A stretch of DNA of 64,000 bases from [Enterobacter] lignolyticus SCF1 (lineage in GTDB: Bacteria > Pseudomonadota > Gammaproteobacteria > Enterobacterales > Enterobacteriaceae), in the NCBI RefSeq assembly GCF_000164865.1, contig NC_014618.1:3224001-3288000 (forward strand). The letters run 5' to 3'. The position numbers and the translations under genes are program-made. Under the pieces are notes generated by a model. The model made no database searches. It saw nothing but the letters and a program-made list of their open reading frames with translations, and was not told where the DNA came from. Shown here piece after piece: positions 53,451 to 61,428 of this stretch (positions within the stretch are counted from its first letter, which is position 1; every line of letters begins with the position of its first letter).

Positions 53451-54203
53451 ATGGCTGTAACTAAGCTGGTTCTGGTGCGCCACGGCGAAAGCCAGTGGAA
53501 CAACGAAAACCGTTTCACCGGTTGGTACGACGTTGATCTGTCAGAGAAAGGCGTTAGCGAAGCGAAAGCGGCGGGCAAACTGCTGAAAGACGAAGGCTTC
53601 AGCTTCGATTTTGCTTATACCTCTGTGCTGAAACGTGCCATCCACACGCTGTGGAACGTACTGGATGAACTGGACCAGGCCTGGCTACCGGTGGAGAAAT
53701 CCTGGAAACTGAACGAGCGCCACTACGGCGCGCTGCAGGGTCTGAACAAAGCAGAAACCGCAGAAAAATATGGCGATGAGCAGGTGAAACAGTGGCGTCG
53801 CGGCTTCGCGATAACCCCGCCGGAGCTGACGAAAGACGACGAACGCTACCCGGGACACGACCCGCGCTATGCGAAACTGACCGACGCAGAGCTGCCAACC
53901 ACCGAAAGCCTGGCGCTGACCATCGATCGCGTTGTGCCGTACTGGAACGAAACCATTCTGCCGCGCCTGAAAAGCGGCGAGCGCGTGATCATCGCCGCGC
54001 ACGGCAACTCCCTGCGCGCGCTGGTGAAATACCTGGACAACATGGGTGAAGACGAGATCCTCGAACTGAATATTCCGACCGGCGTGCCGCTGGTTTATGA
54101 GTTCGACGAGAACTTCAAACCGCTTAAACGCTATTACCTGGGCAACGCCGACGAAATCGCCGCAAAAGCCGCCGCCGTCGCGAACCAGGGTAAAGCGAAG
54201 TAA
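53451..54203 (+). CDS. gpmA: 2,3-bisphosphoglycerate-dependent phosphoglycerate mutase GpmA
   Basis: A 250-residue glycolytic mutase. The phosphohistidine is in LVRHGESQWN (His11), the second His in IIAAHGNSLRAL, Glu in LNERHYGALQG. Same length as E. coli. A strong ribosome site (AGGAG) and a Fur-like site precede it. Confidence 0.97.
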   Translation: MAVTKLVLVRHGESQWNNENRFTGWYDVDLSEKGVSEAKAAGKLLKDEGFSFDFAYTSVLKRAIHTLWNVLDELDQAWLPVEKSWKLNERHYGALQGLNKAETAEKYGDEQVKQWRRGFAITPPELTKDDERYPGHDPRYAKLTDAELPTTESLALTIDRVVPYWNETILPRLKSGERVIIAAHGNSLRALVKYLDNMGEDEILELNIPTGVPLVYEFDENFKPLKRYYLGNADEIAAKAAAVANQGKAK

Positions 54204-54219
54204 TTTTCGCCCGGCATAA

Positions 54220-54247
54220 AAAAAGCGTGGAGCAATCCACGCTTTTT
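54220..54247. terminator. bidirectional terminator between gpmA and aroG
   Basis: AAAAAAAGCGTGG, AGCAAT, CCACGCTTTTTT: stem with A-run on one side and T-run on the other, between converging genes. Confidence 0.92.
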
Positions 54248-54267
54248 TATTGGGTGAAACGGGATGT

Positions 54268-55320
54268 TCAGCCGCGACGCGCTTTAACCGCATTCGCCAG
54301 CTGATGCAGCACTGCGTCGGTATCTTCCCAGCCGATGCAGGCATCGGTGATGCTCTTGCCGTATACCAGAGGCTCGCCGCTTTCAGGGTTCTGGTTGCCT
54401 TCCACCAGATGGCTTTCGATCATCACGCCGATAATGGCTTTCTCGCCGCCGACAATCTGCCCGCACACGTCTTTCGCCACATCCATCTGCTTTTTGAACT
54501 GCTTGCTCGAGTTGGCATGGCTGAAGTCGATCATCACCTGCGCCGGCAGACCGGCTTTTTCCAGCCCCTCTTTTACCGCCGCTACGTGGTACGCGCTGTA
54601 GTTCGGCTCCTGGCCGCCGCGCAGGATGATATGGCAGTCGCCGTTGCCGCTGGTATTCACGATAGCGGAGTGGCCCCACTTGGTGACGGACAGGAAGCAG
54701 TGCGGCGCACCGGCGGCGTTAATGGCGTCGATAGCCACTTTAATCGTGCCGTCGGTACCGTTTTTAAAGCCGACCGGGCAGGAAAGGCCGGAGGCCAGCT
54801 CGCGATGCACCTGAGATTCCGTGGTACGCGCGCCGATGGCGCCCCAGCTCATCAGGTCCGCCATATACTGCGGGGTGATCATATCCAGAAACTCGCCCGC
54901 CGCCGGCAGGCCGCTGTCGTTAATTTCCAGCAGCAGCTTACGCGCGATGCGCAGGCCGTCGTTGATGCGGAAGCTGTTGTCCATGTGCGGATCGTTAATC
55001 AGCCCTTTCCAGCCGACGGTAGTGCGCGGTTTTTCAAAATAGACGCGCATGACGATTTCCAGCTCGCCCTTCAGCGACTCTCGCAGCGTAAGCAGGCGTT
55101 TGGCATACTCTTTCGCCGCCGCGGGGTCATGAATGGAGCATGGGCCAATCACGACCAGCAGACGATCGTCCTGCCCGTTAAGGATCTTGTGGATCGCTTT
55201 GCGGGCATGAGAAACCGTGTTTGCGGCATTCTCGGTGGCGGGGAATTTCTCAAGGAGCGCTACGGGCGGTAATAACTCGTTGATCTCTTTAATGCGTAAA
55301 TCGTCATTCTGATAATTCAT
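54268..55320 (-). CDS. aroG: 3-deoxy-7-phosphoheptulonate synthase, Phe-sensitive (AroG)
   Basis: A 350-residue class I DAHP synthase, first enzyme of the shikimate pathway. Conserved: LLVVIGPCSIHD (metal Cys), MRVYFEKPRTTVGWKG, VGFKNGTDG and MIDFSHANSSK. Same length and sequence type as the Phe-inhibited E. coli isoenzyme. ATG 55318-55320 (MNYQNDDLRIKEI) is the E. coli start. A TyrR box lies about 70-90 bases upstream. Confidence 0.97.
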   Translation of the reverse strand: MNYQNDDLRIKEINELLPPVALLEKFPATENAANTVSHARKAIHKILNGQDDRLLVVIGPCSIHDPAAAKEYAKRLLTLRESLKGELEIVMRVYFEKPRTTVGWKGLINDPHMDNSFRINDGLRIARKLLLEINDSGLPAAGEFLDMITPQYMADLMSWGAIGARTTESQVHRELASGLSCPVGFKNGTDGTIKVAIDAINAAGAPHCFLSVTKWGHSAIVNTSGNGDCHIILRGGQEPNYSAYHVAAVKEGLEKAGLPAQVMIDFSHANSSKQFKKQMDVAKDVCGQIVGGEKAIIGVMIESHLVEGNQNPESGEPLVYGKSITDACIGWEDTDAVLHQLANAVKARRG

Positions 55321-55391
55321 CGGTCTTTCCAGTCCTGCCATACTTATATGATTGAGTGCAATCCTTTCAATCTATCTCGACAATCGGGAAG

Positions 55392-55409
55392 TGTAAACGG
55401 ACTTTTACA
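55392..55409 (-). promoter_or_regulatory. TyrR box upstream of aroG
   Basis: TGTAAA-CGGACT-TTTACA fits the strong TyrR consensus TGTAAA-N6-TTTACA exactly, 72-89 bases before aroG. Confidence 0.92.
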
Positions 55410-55494
55410 CTCCGACCGTCATTTTTCTGCGGCGGGCGAAAAGATCTGTAATGATATAATGCAATTACCTCAAAACGTGATGCAGGACGATTTT

Positions 55495-56445
55495 ATGGCG
55501 CATTCTCACTCTCATTCCTCACCGCAGCCCCAGCGGCCACATGATAGCAACGCCCGTCGCCTGCGGCTGGCCTTCGTGATTACCGCCGGGTTTATGGTCA
55601 TTGAGGTGATTGGGGGACTGGTATCCGGTTCACTGGCGCTGCTGGCCGACGCGGGGCATATGCTGACGGATGCGGCAGCGCTGCTGTTCGCCCTGCTGGC
55701 GGTGCAGTTTTCGCGCCGTCCGCCGAACGCCCGGCACACCTTCGGCTGGTTGCGCTTAACAACCCTCGCCGCCTTTGTTAACGCCATCGCGCTGGTGGTG
55801 ATTACCATCCTGATCGTCTGGGAGGCTTTCCAGCGTTTCCGTCATCCGCAGCCTGTTGCCGGTATGACGATGATGGTGGTTGCCGTTGCTGGCCTGCTCG
55901 CCAATATTGCGGCGTTCTGGATCCTGCACCGCGGCAGTGAGGAGAAAAACCTCAACGTCCGCGCCGCCGCGCTGCATGTGCTGGGCGATCTGCTCGGTTC
56001 GGTGGGCGCTATCGCCGCGGCGCTGGTGATACTGTTGACCAACTGGACGCCGATCGACCCGATTCTGTCGGTTCTGGTCTCCTGTCTGGTGCTGCGCAGC
56101 GCCTGGCGTTTGCTTAAGGAGAGCCTGAATGAGCTGCTGGAAGGCGCGCCGGGTTCGCTCGATATCCCGGCGCTAAAACGCGGACTGCGCCGCGAGATCC
56201 CGGAGGTGCGCGACGTGCATCACGTCCACGTGTGGCTGGTCGGCGAGAAGCCGATTATGACGCTGCACGTACAGGTGATCCCCCCGCACGATCATGACGG
56301 CCTGCTGGCGCGAATTCAGCATTTCCTGGAACATCACTACCAGATTGCGCACGCCACCATCCAGATGGAGTATCAGCCCTGCAGCGTGCCGGAGTGCCAC
56401 ATCAACGAGACGGCCGCCGAACACGCCCATCACCATCACCACTAA
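55495..56445 (+). CDS. zitB: zinc efflux transporter ZitB (CDF family)
   Basis: A 316-residue cation diffusion facilitator with six membrane helices. Zinc-site residues are in LLADAGHMLTDAAAL and ALHVLGDLLGSVGA. Histidine-rich ends (MAHSHSHS; EHAHHHHH) and the cytoplasmic domain HHVHVWLVGEKPIMTLHVQV are typical. ATG 55495 (MAHSHSHSS) matches E. coli and has AGGA upstream. It diverges from aroG. In E. coli pnuC lies between zitB and nadA; here only 40 bases do. Confidence 0.95.
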   Translation: MAHSHSHSSPQPQRPHDSNARRLRLAFVITAGFMVIEVIGGLVSGSLALLADAGHMLTDAAALLFALLAVQFSRRPPNARHTFGWLRLTTLAAFVNAIALVVITILIVWEAFQRFRHPQPVAGMTMMVVAVAGLLANIAAFWILHRGSEEKNLNVRAAALHVLGDLLGSVGAIAAALVILLTNWTPIDPILSVLVSCLVLRSAWRLLKESLNELLEGAPGSLDIPALKRGLRREIPEVRDVHHVHVWLVGEKPIMTLHVQVIPPHDHDGLLARIQHFLEHHYQIAHATIQMEYQPCSVPECHINETAAEHAHHHHH

Positions 56446-56485
56446 GGAACAAGCGCGTGAGAGCCCTGCGGCTCCCGCGCGCGGT

Positions 56486-57529
56486 TTAGCCACGCAGGGT
56501 GGCGGCAAACTCCAGCATCCGGTTTAGCGGCAGCAGCGCGCCCTCACGCAGCGCGGCGTCGACGTGAATCTCATGCGCGCTACCGCCCGACTCCAGCGCC
56601 TGAGCGATGGCCTGCAGGCCGTTCATCGCCATCCACGGGCAGTGGGCGCAGCTGCGGCAGGTCGCCCCTTCCCCGGCGGTTGGCGCCTCAAGCAGCTCTT
56701 TTTCCGGCACTGCCTGCTGCATCTTGTAGAAAATCCCGCGATCGGTCGCCACGATAAGCTGCGGATGCGGCAGCGACTTCGCTGCGGCGATAAGCTGGCT
56801 TGTAGAACCCACGGCGTCCGCCATATCGACAATCGCCTGCGGCGACTCCGGGTGTACCAGAACGGCGGCCTGCGGATAGAGCGCCTTCATACGCGCCAGC
56901 GCCTGGGTCTTAAATTCATCGTGGACGATGCAGGCGCCCTGCCAGCACAGCACGTCTGCACCGGTCTGTTTCTGCACGTAGCGCCCGAGGTGCTTGTCCG
57001 GCGCCCAGATAATTTTTTCGCCGAGGCTGTCGAGATGTTCAATCAGTTCAACGGCGATGCTGGAGGTAACGACCCAGTCCGCGCGCGCTTTTACCGCCGC
57101 CGATGTATTGGCGTAGACCACCACGGTCCGGTCAGGATGGGCGTCGCAGAACGTATTGAACTCGTCAATCGGGCAGCCTAAGTCGAGCGAGCACTCCGCT
57201 TCCAGCGTCGGCATCAGGATGTTTTTTTCCGGGCTGAGGATTTTTGCCGTTTCGCCCATAAAACGCACGCCGGCCACCAGCAGCGTAGAGGCCGGGTGTT
57301 TTGCGCCAAATCTCGCCATCTCCAGAGAATCGGAAATACAGCCGCCGGTCTCTTCCGCCAGCTGCTGGATTTCAGGATCGGTGTAGTAATGCGCCACCAT
57401 CACCGCATCTCGCTCTTTGAGGAGACGCTTTATCTTCTCGCGGTAGAACTGCTTTTCATCCGGACTTAGCGGGACAGGCTTTGGCGGGAAGGGATAGATT
57501 GCTGCTTCTGGATCAAACATCACGCTCAT
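56486..57529 (-). CDS. nadA: quinolinate synthase NadA
   Basis: A 347-residue [4Fe-4S] enzyme making quinolinate from iminoaspartate and DHAP. Cluster cysteines lie in ECSLDLGC, LCWQGAC and CRSCAHC; other blocks: MVAHYYTDPEIQ and HPESPQAIVDMADAVGST. ATG 57527-57529 (MSVMFDPEAAIYPFPP) is the E. coli start. A NadR box lies 74-91 bases upstream. The usual downstream partner pnuC is missing. Confidence 0.97.
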   Translation of the reverse strand: MSVMFDPEAAIYPFPPKPVPLSPDEKQFYREKIKRLLKERDAVMVAHYYTDPEIQQLAEETGGCISDSLEMARFGAKHPASTLLVAGVRFMGETAKILSPEKNILMPTLEAECSLDLGCPIDEFNTFCDAHPDRTVVVYANTSAAVKARADWVVTSSIAVELIEHLDSLGEKIIWAPDKHLGRYVQKQTGADVLCWQGACIVHDEFKTQALARMKALYPQAAVLVHPESPQAIVDMADAVGSTSQLIAAAKSLPHPQLIVATDRGIFYKMQQAVPEKELLEAPTAGEGATCRSCAHCPWMAMNGLQAIAQALESGGSAHEIHVDAALREGALLPLNRMLEFAATLRG

Positions 57530-57602
57530 TATGGCTTCTCGTTTCGCTGGCTTAACAATATTGCCCTTCTTTTGCATGACATAGCAAAACGTATGGCAAT
57601 TG

Positions 57603-57620
57603 TGTTTTGTATACTAAACA
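57603..57620 (-). promoter_or_regulatory. NadR box upstream of nadA
   Basis: TGTTTTGTATACTAAACA matches the NadR dyad TGTTTA-N6-TAAACA with one mismatch, so NAD-dependent repression of nadA is expected. Confidence 0.85.
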
Positions 57621-57663
57621 AGATAGCGGATGTGAGGTTAAAAGTCACCGGAAATGAAAAAGC

Positions 57664-57690
57664 AAAAAGGCGCCTTTAGGGCGCCTTTTT
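57664..57690 (-). terminator. terminator of the tRNA operon
   Basis: AAAAAGGCGC, CTTTAGG, GCGCCTTTTT: strong stem with runs on both sides, after the last tRNA spacer on the minus strand. Confidence 0.85.
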
Positions 57691-57694
57691 ACAT

Positions 57695-57774
57695 TGGTGG
57701 GTCGTGCAGGATGATTCGGCTTCGCCTCGCCCTTCGGGCCGTTGCTAACGCAACGATATCCTTCACGTTTAACA
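57695..57774 (-). repeat. tRNA-Lys 3'-end-derived spacer repeat, copy 1
   Basis: It begins with the tRNA-Lys 3' terminus (TGGTGGGTCGTGCAGGAT) and then diverges into ATTCGGCTTCGCCTCGCCC...GGGCCGTTGCTAACGCAACG, with two hairpins. Shared with copies at 58021 and 58313. It is not a complete tRNA. Confidence 0.8.
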
Positions 57775-57794
57775 CCTGATTTCGATGTTAAAAT

Positions 57795-57870
57795 TGGTGG
57801 GTCGTGCAGGATTCGAACCTGCGACCAATTGATTAAAAGTCAACTGCTCTACCAACTGAGCTAACGACCC
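57795..57870 (-). tRNA. tRNA-Lys (anticodon TTT)
   Basis: 76 bases, complement begins GGGTCGTTAGCTCAGTTGG and ends CGACCCACCA with encoded CCA. Anticodon loop CTTTTAA. Identical to the other tRNA-Lys copies in the cluster and to E. coli tRNA-Lys as remembered. Confidence 0.97.
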
Positions 57871-57900
57871 CTTGCGGGATTTACTGCTTTTCATTCAGGC

Positions 57901-57976
57901 TGGTGGGTCGTGCAGGATTCGAACCTGCGACCAATTGATTAAAAGTCAACTGCTCTACCAACTGAGCTAACGACCC
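57901..57976 (-). tRNA. tRNA-Lys (anticodon TTT)
   Basis: 76 bases, identical to the copy at 57795-57870, 30 bases upstream of it in the same transcript, with encoded CCA. Confidence 0.97.
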
Positions 57977-58020
57977 ATTTGGGTGTCGCCTGAAAGATTT
58001 ACTCGTAACCAATATAAAAT

Positions 58021-58100
58021 TGGTAGGTCGTGCAGGATGACTCGGCTTCGCCTCGCCCTACGGGCCGTTGCTAACGCAACGTTATCCTTCACGTTTAACA
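58021..58100 (-). repeat. tRNA-Lys 3'-end-derived spacer repeat, copy 2
   Basis: Starts TGGTAGGTCGTGCAGGATGA, then CTCGGCTTCGCCTCGCCC, TACGGGCCGTTGCTAACGCA and ACGTTATCCTTCACGTTTAA. Near-identical to copies at 57695 and 58313, and sits between two intact tRNA-Lys genes. Confidence 0.8.
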
Positions 58101-58120
58101 TCTGAGTCTGACGTTAAAAT

Positions 58121-58196
58121 TGGTGGGTCGTGCAGGATTCGAACCTGCGACCAATTGATTAAAAGTCAACTGCTCTACCAACTGAGCTAACGACCC
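58121..58196 (-). tRNA. tRNA-Lys (anticodon TTT)
   Basis: 76 bases, identical to its neighbours, encoded CCA. It is only 3 bases from the tRNA-Val gene (58200). Confidence 0.97.
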
Positions 58197-58199
58197 GAG

Positions 58200-58275
58200 T
58201 GGTGGGTGATGACGGGATCGAACCGCCGACCCCCTCCTTGTAAGGGAGGTGCTCTCCCAGCTGAGCTAATCACCC
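58200..58275 (-). tRNA. tRNA-Val (anticodon TAC)
   Basis: 76 bases, complement starts GGGTGATTAGCTCAGCTGGG and ends ATCACCCACCA. Anticodon loop CTTACAA. Matches the E. coli valT type within a lys-val array. Confidence 0.97.
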
Positions 58276-58312
58276 GATACTACGCTGGATACTACTTACT
58301 AACTGAAGTTAG

Positions 58313-58388
58313 TGGTGGGTCGTGCAGGATGACTCGGCTTCGCCTCGCCCTACGGGCCGTTGCTATCGCAACGTTATCCTTCACGTTT
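58313..58388 (-). repeat. tRNA-Lys 3'-end-derived spacer repeat, copy 3
   Basis: TGGTGGGTCGTGCAGGATGA then the same hairpin-rich tail as copies 1 and 2 (CTATCGCAACG variant). Located between tRNA-Val and the first tRNA-Lys. Confidence 0.8.
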
Positions 58389-58412
58389 TACTATCGCGTC
58401 CACCAGAACGAT

Positions 58413-58488
58413 TGGTGGGTCGTGCAGGATTCGAACCTGCGACCAATTGATTAAAAGTCAACTGCTCTACCAACTGAGCTAACGACCC
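58413..58488 (-). tRNA. tRNA-Lys (anticodon TTT), promoter-proximal
   Basis: 76 bases, identical tRNA-Lys with encoded CCA; first tRNA of the minus-strand cluster (Lys-Val-Lys-Lys-Lys). It lies downstream of cpoB. Confidence 0.97.
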
Positions 58489-58652
58489 ACTTTTGCGTCG
58501 CTTCCGGTTTGTGTGATATCCCGTGGCAACGGCGGCATATATTACTGATTTCAGATTTCAGCGCAACAACTATTTCGATAACGGTGATTTAACTGCTTAT
58601 GATTCAGGCGGCAAGACCAGAAATAACGCAATTTCTGGTCATGCTTCAGGCA

Positions 58653-59444
58653 TCAGAGACCACTAAGGCGTTTTTGCGCCTGTTTAGCGCCTTCGGTGCC
58701 GGGATACTTGCTAACCACCTGCTGGTAGACAGCTTTGGCTTTCGCGGTATCGCCTTTGTCCTGCATGATCACGCCGACCTTATACATCGCATCGGCGGCC
58801 TTCGGCGATTTCGGGTAATTTTTCACCACAGAGGCGAAATAAAACGCCGCATCATCCTTTTTCCCCTTATTGTAGTTCAGCTGTCCCAGCCAGTAGTTGG
58901 CGTTTGGCTGATACGTAGAATCCGGGTACTTCTTGATGAAACTCTGAAATGCCGCGATCGCATCATCCTGGCGGGACGCATCCTTCACCAGCGCGATTGC
59001 CGCATTGTAATCCGTGTTCGCATCGCCGCTTTGCGCCGGCGCGCCGGTGGAAGCCGCTGCGCCTGCGTCAGGAGCCGACGTCGCGGCCGCAGCGCCGCTC
59101 TGAGCGCCTGCGGCTGGCTGCGCAGCGTTACCGCCGCTGCTCATACCATCGAGCTGCGATTGAATCTGCTTTTGACGCTCAACGGCCTGGTTAAGCTGAT
59201 ACTGGCTTTCCTGAATCTGACCACGCAGGGCGTCAATATCGGCCTGGTTGTCCTGGATTTGCTGCTGGAGTTGGGTCAAAAGCTGGCTGTGAGCGTTAGA
59301 AATACGCTCAAGTTGGGTGACGCGGTCTTCGACCGAGCCTGAGCCGACACTACTGATTGGCGCCTGCGCAAAAGCGGCCCAGGGGGCCGCTATGCCAACC
59401 AGTAACGACAGACTCAACAGATGATGTCTGAAGTTACTGCTCAT
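58653..59444 (-). CDS. cpoB: cell division coordinator CpoB (YbgF)
   Basis: A 263-residue periplasmic protein with signal peptide (ending AFA), an N-terminal coiled coil (about residues 35-105, LTQLQQQIQDNQADIDALRG), an Ala/Gly-rich linker and C-terminal TPR repeats (AIAAFQSFIKKYPDSTYQPNANYWLGQL). It links Tol-Pal to PBP1B during septal peptidoglycan synthesis in E. coli. Last gene of the tol-pal operon, 9 bases after pal. Confidence 0.96.
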   Translation of the reverse strand: MSSNFRHHLLSLSLLVGIAAPWAAFAQAPISSVGSGSVEDRVTQLERISNAHSQLLTQLQQQIQDNQADIDALRGQIQESQYQLNQAVERQKQIQSQLDGMSSGGNAAQPAAGAQSGAAAATSAPDAGAAASTGAPAQSGDANTDYNAAIALVKDASRQDDAIAAFQSFIKKYPDSTYQPNANYWLGQLNYNKGKKDDAAFYFASVVKNYPKSPKAADAMYKVGVIMQDKGDTAKAKAVYQQVVSKYPGTEGAKQAQKRLSGL

Positions 59445-59453
59445 GCAATTCTC

Positions 59454-59975
59454 TTAGTAAACCAGTACGGCACGACGGTTTTTGGAGTAAGCCGCTTCGT
59501 CGTGACCCAGTACTGCAGGTTTTTCTTTACCGTAAGAAACGATGGAGATCTGGTCAGCAGAAACGCCTTTACCCTGCAGGTACATTTTAACGGCGTTAGC
59601 ACGACGCTCGCCCAGGGCGATGTTGTACTCAGGAGTACCACGTTCGTCAGCGTGACCTTCTACGGTGACTTTGTAGGACGGGTTGCTACGCAGGAAGTTA
59701 GCGTGCGCATCCAGCATCGCAGCGAAGTCAGAACGGATATCGTACTTGTCCAGATCGAAGTAAACGATGTTGTTCTGCTGCAGCTGCTGCATCTGCAGAC
59801 GAGCCTGCTCTTCGGAAGACATGTTGCCGTTACCGTTAGCATCCATACCAGTGCCGGCACCCATCATGCCTTCGCCGCTCTGGTCGTTGCTGGCGTTCTT
59901 GTTAGAAGAACATGCCGCGATTGCCATAACTGGCAGAGCGATCATCAGTCCTTTCAGCACTTTGTTCAGTTGCAT
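59454..59975 (-). CDS. pal: peptidoglycan-associated lipoprotein Pal
   Basis: A 173-residue outer-membrane lipoprotein with lipobox (MAIAAC, Cys22) and a C-terminal OmpA-like domain (VYFDLDKYDIR; VEGHADERGTPEYNIALGERRANAVKMYL) that binds diaminopimelate of peptidoglycan. ATG 59973-59975 (MQLNKVLKGL) matches E. coli; upstream in-frame codons are unlikely. Works with TolB. Confidence 0.97.
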   Translation of the reverse strand: MQLNKVLKGLMIALPVMAIAACSSNKNASNDQSGEGMMGAGTGMDANGNGNMSSEEQARLQMQQLQQNNIVYFDLDKYDIRSDFAAMLDAHANFLRSNPSYKVTVEGHADERGTPEYNIALGERRANAVKMYLQGKGVSADQISIVSYGKEKPAVLGHDEAAYSKNRRAVLVY

Positions 59976-60009
59976 TTCTTTGATTCCTATAATATTCAAT
60001 TAATTATTA

Positions 60010-61302
60010 TTACAGATACGGCGACCAGGCAGGGAATTTCACCTGTCCATCAGTTGCCGGAAGACGCGCTTTGAAACGCCCATCTGTAGAAACCAGATTC
60101 AGCACGGATCCCATCCCCTGAGAAGAGCTGTAGATAACCATAGTGCCGTTTGGTGCCAGACTTGGCGTTTCATCCAGAAACGTTGACGACAGAACCTGTA
60201 CGCCACCCGCTGCCAGATCTTGCTTAGCAATGTGCTGCTGGCCGTTGGCCGAGCTCACCATCACTAAAAACTTACCGTCGGCGCTGACATCCGCATCCTG
60301 GTTCTGAGAACCTTCCCAGGTAATACGCTGCGGCGCGCCGCCGTTCACATTCACTTTATACACCTGCGGACGACCGGCCTGGTCAGAAGTAAAGGCCAGG
60401 TTCTGGCTGTCCGGGAACCAGTTTGGCTCCGTGTTGTTGCTGCGACCATTGGTCACCTGCGTGATCTGACCGGAGGCCAGGTTCATCACGTACAGATTCA
60501 GGCTACCCGTTTTGGACAGCGCAAAGGCAAGCTTAGAGCCATCCGGCGAGAACGCCGGCGCGCCGTTGTGCTGCGGGAAGGAAGCAACCTGACGTACCGC
60601 GCCGTTAGCCAGCGTCTGGATAACCAGCGCGGAGCGGCCGCTTTCAAAGGTCACGTAAGCCAGCTTAGCGCCGTCCGGAGACCATGCCGGAGACATCAGC
60701 GGCTGGGAGGAACGGTGAACCACGAACTGGTTGTAGCCGTCGTAGTCAGACACGCGCAGCTCATACGGGAACTGGCCGCCGTTAGTCTGAACAACGTACG
60801 CGATACGGGTGCGGAACGCGCCTTTAATACCGGTCAGCTTCTCAAAGACTTCATCACTCGCCGTGTGGCCCGCGTAGCGCAGCCACTGCTTGTTCACTTT
60901 GTAGGAGTTCTGCGCCAGCACGGTGCCCGGCGCGCCACCGGTATCTACCAGCTGGTAGGCAACGGTATAGGAGCCATCCGGGTTCGGCGTTACCTGACCA
61001 ACGACCACGGCATCAATGCCGAGCGCGGACCAGGCTGCAGGCTGAACTTCCTGAGCGGTGCCCGGCTGCTGCGGCAGACGAGAACGATCCAGCGGGTTGA
61101 ATTTACCGCTGTTGCGCAGGTCAGCCGCCACAATGCCGCCGATATCTTCAGGCGCAGCGCCAGGGCCCGCCCACTGGAAAGGCACAACGCCAATCGGACG
61201 CGCCGAGTCCACCCCTTGGGTAATCTCGATACGTACTTCTGCGTGCAGCACCGCCGCCCACAGCATCAGAAAACCAAATGCTACTCGTAATGCCTGCTTC
61301 AT
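60010..61302 (-). CDS. tolB: Tol-Pal system protein TolB
   Basis: A 430-residue periplasmic protein with signal peptide (MKQALRVAFGFLMLWAAVLHA), an N-terminal mixed domain and a six-bladed beta-propeller with repeats such as SPAWSPDG and APAFSPDGSKLAFALS. The mature N terminus (EVRIEITQGVDS) contacts TolA and the propeller binds Pal. Two ATGs occur in tandem; the second (61302) is chosen for spacing from GGGAG and agreement with E. coli. Confidence 0.97.
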   Translation of the reverse strand: MKQALRVAFGFLMLWAAVLHAEVRIEITQGVDSARPIGVVPFQWAGPGAAPEDIGGIVAADLRNSGKFNPLDRSRLPQQPGTAQEVQPAAWSALGIDAVVVGQVTPNPDGSYTVAYQLVDTGGAPGTVLAQNSYKVNKQWLRYAGHTASDEVFEKLTGIKGAFRTRIAYVVQTNGGQFPYELRVSDYDGYNQFVVHRSSQPLMSPAWSPDGAKLAYVTFESGRSALVIQTLANGAVRQVASFPQHNGAPAFSPDGSKLAFALSKTGSLNLYVMNLASGQITQVTNGRSNNTEPNWFPDSQNLAFTSDQAGRPQVYKVNVNGGAPQRITWEGSQNQDADVSADGKFLVMVSSANGQQHIAKQDLAAGGVQVLSSTFLDETPSLAPNGTMVIYSSSQGMGSVLNLVSTDGRFKARLPATDGQVKFPAWSPYL

Positions 61303-61428
61303 CATATCTCCCTTATCCAGGCGGAAAGCCCACGATAATTTAGCAGAATGTTAACAAACTCAAATACACAAAACTACCAAAACCCTGTGACATATCCTAG
61401 CTCACTGCCAGGCATCTGCTGCGAGCAA

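Noticed and set aside
57695..58388. Possible additional tRNA genes in the spacer repeats
   Set aside because: Only the 3' end resembles tRNA-Lys; no D-arm, anticodon arm or matching 5' acceptor strand.
57695..58388. CRISPR-like regular repeats
   Set aside because: The repeats are tRNA genes and their spacer copies, not short direct repeats with unique spacers; no cas genes are present.
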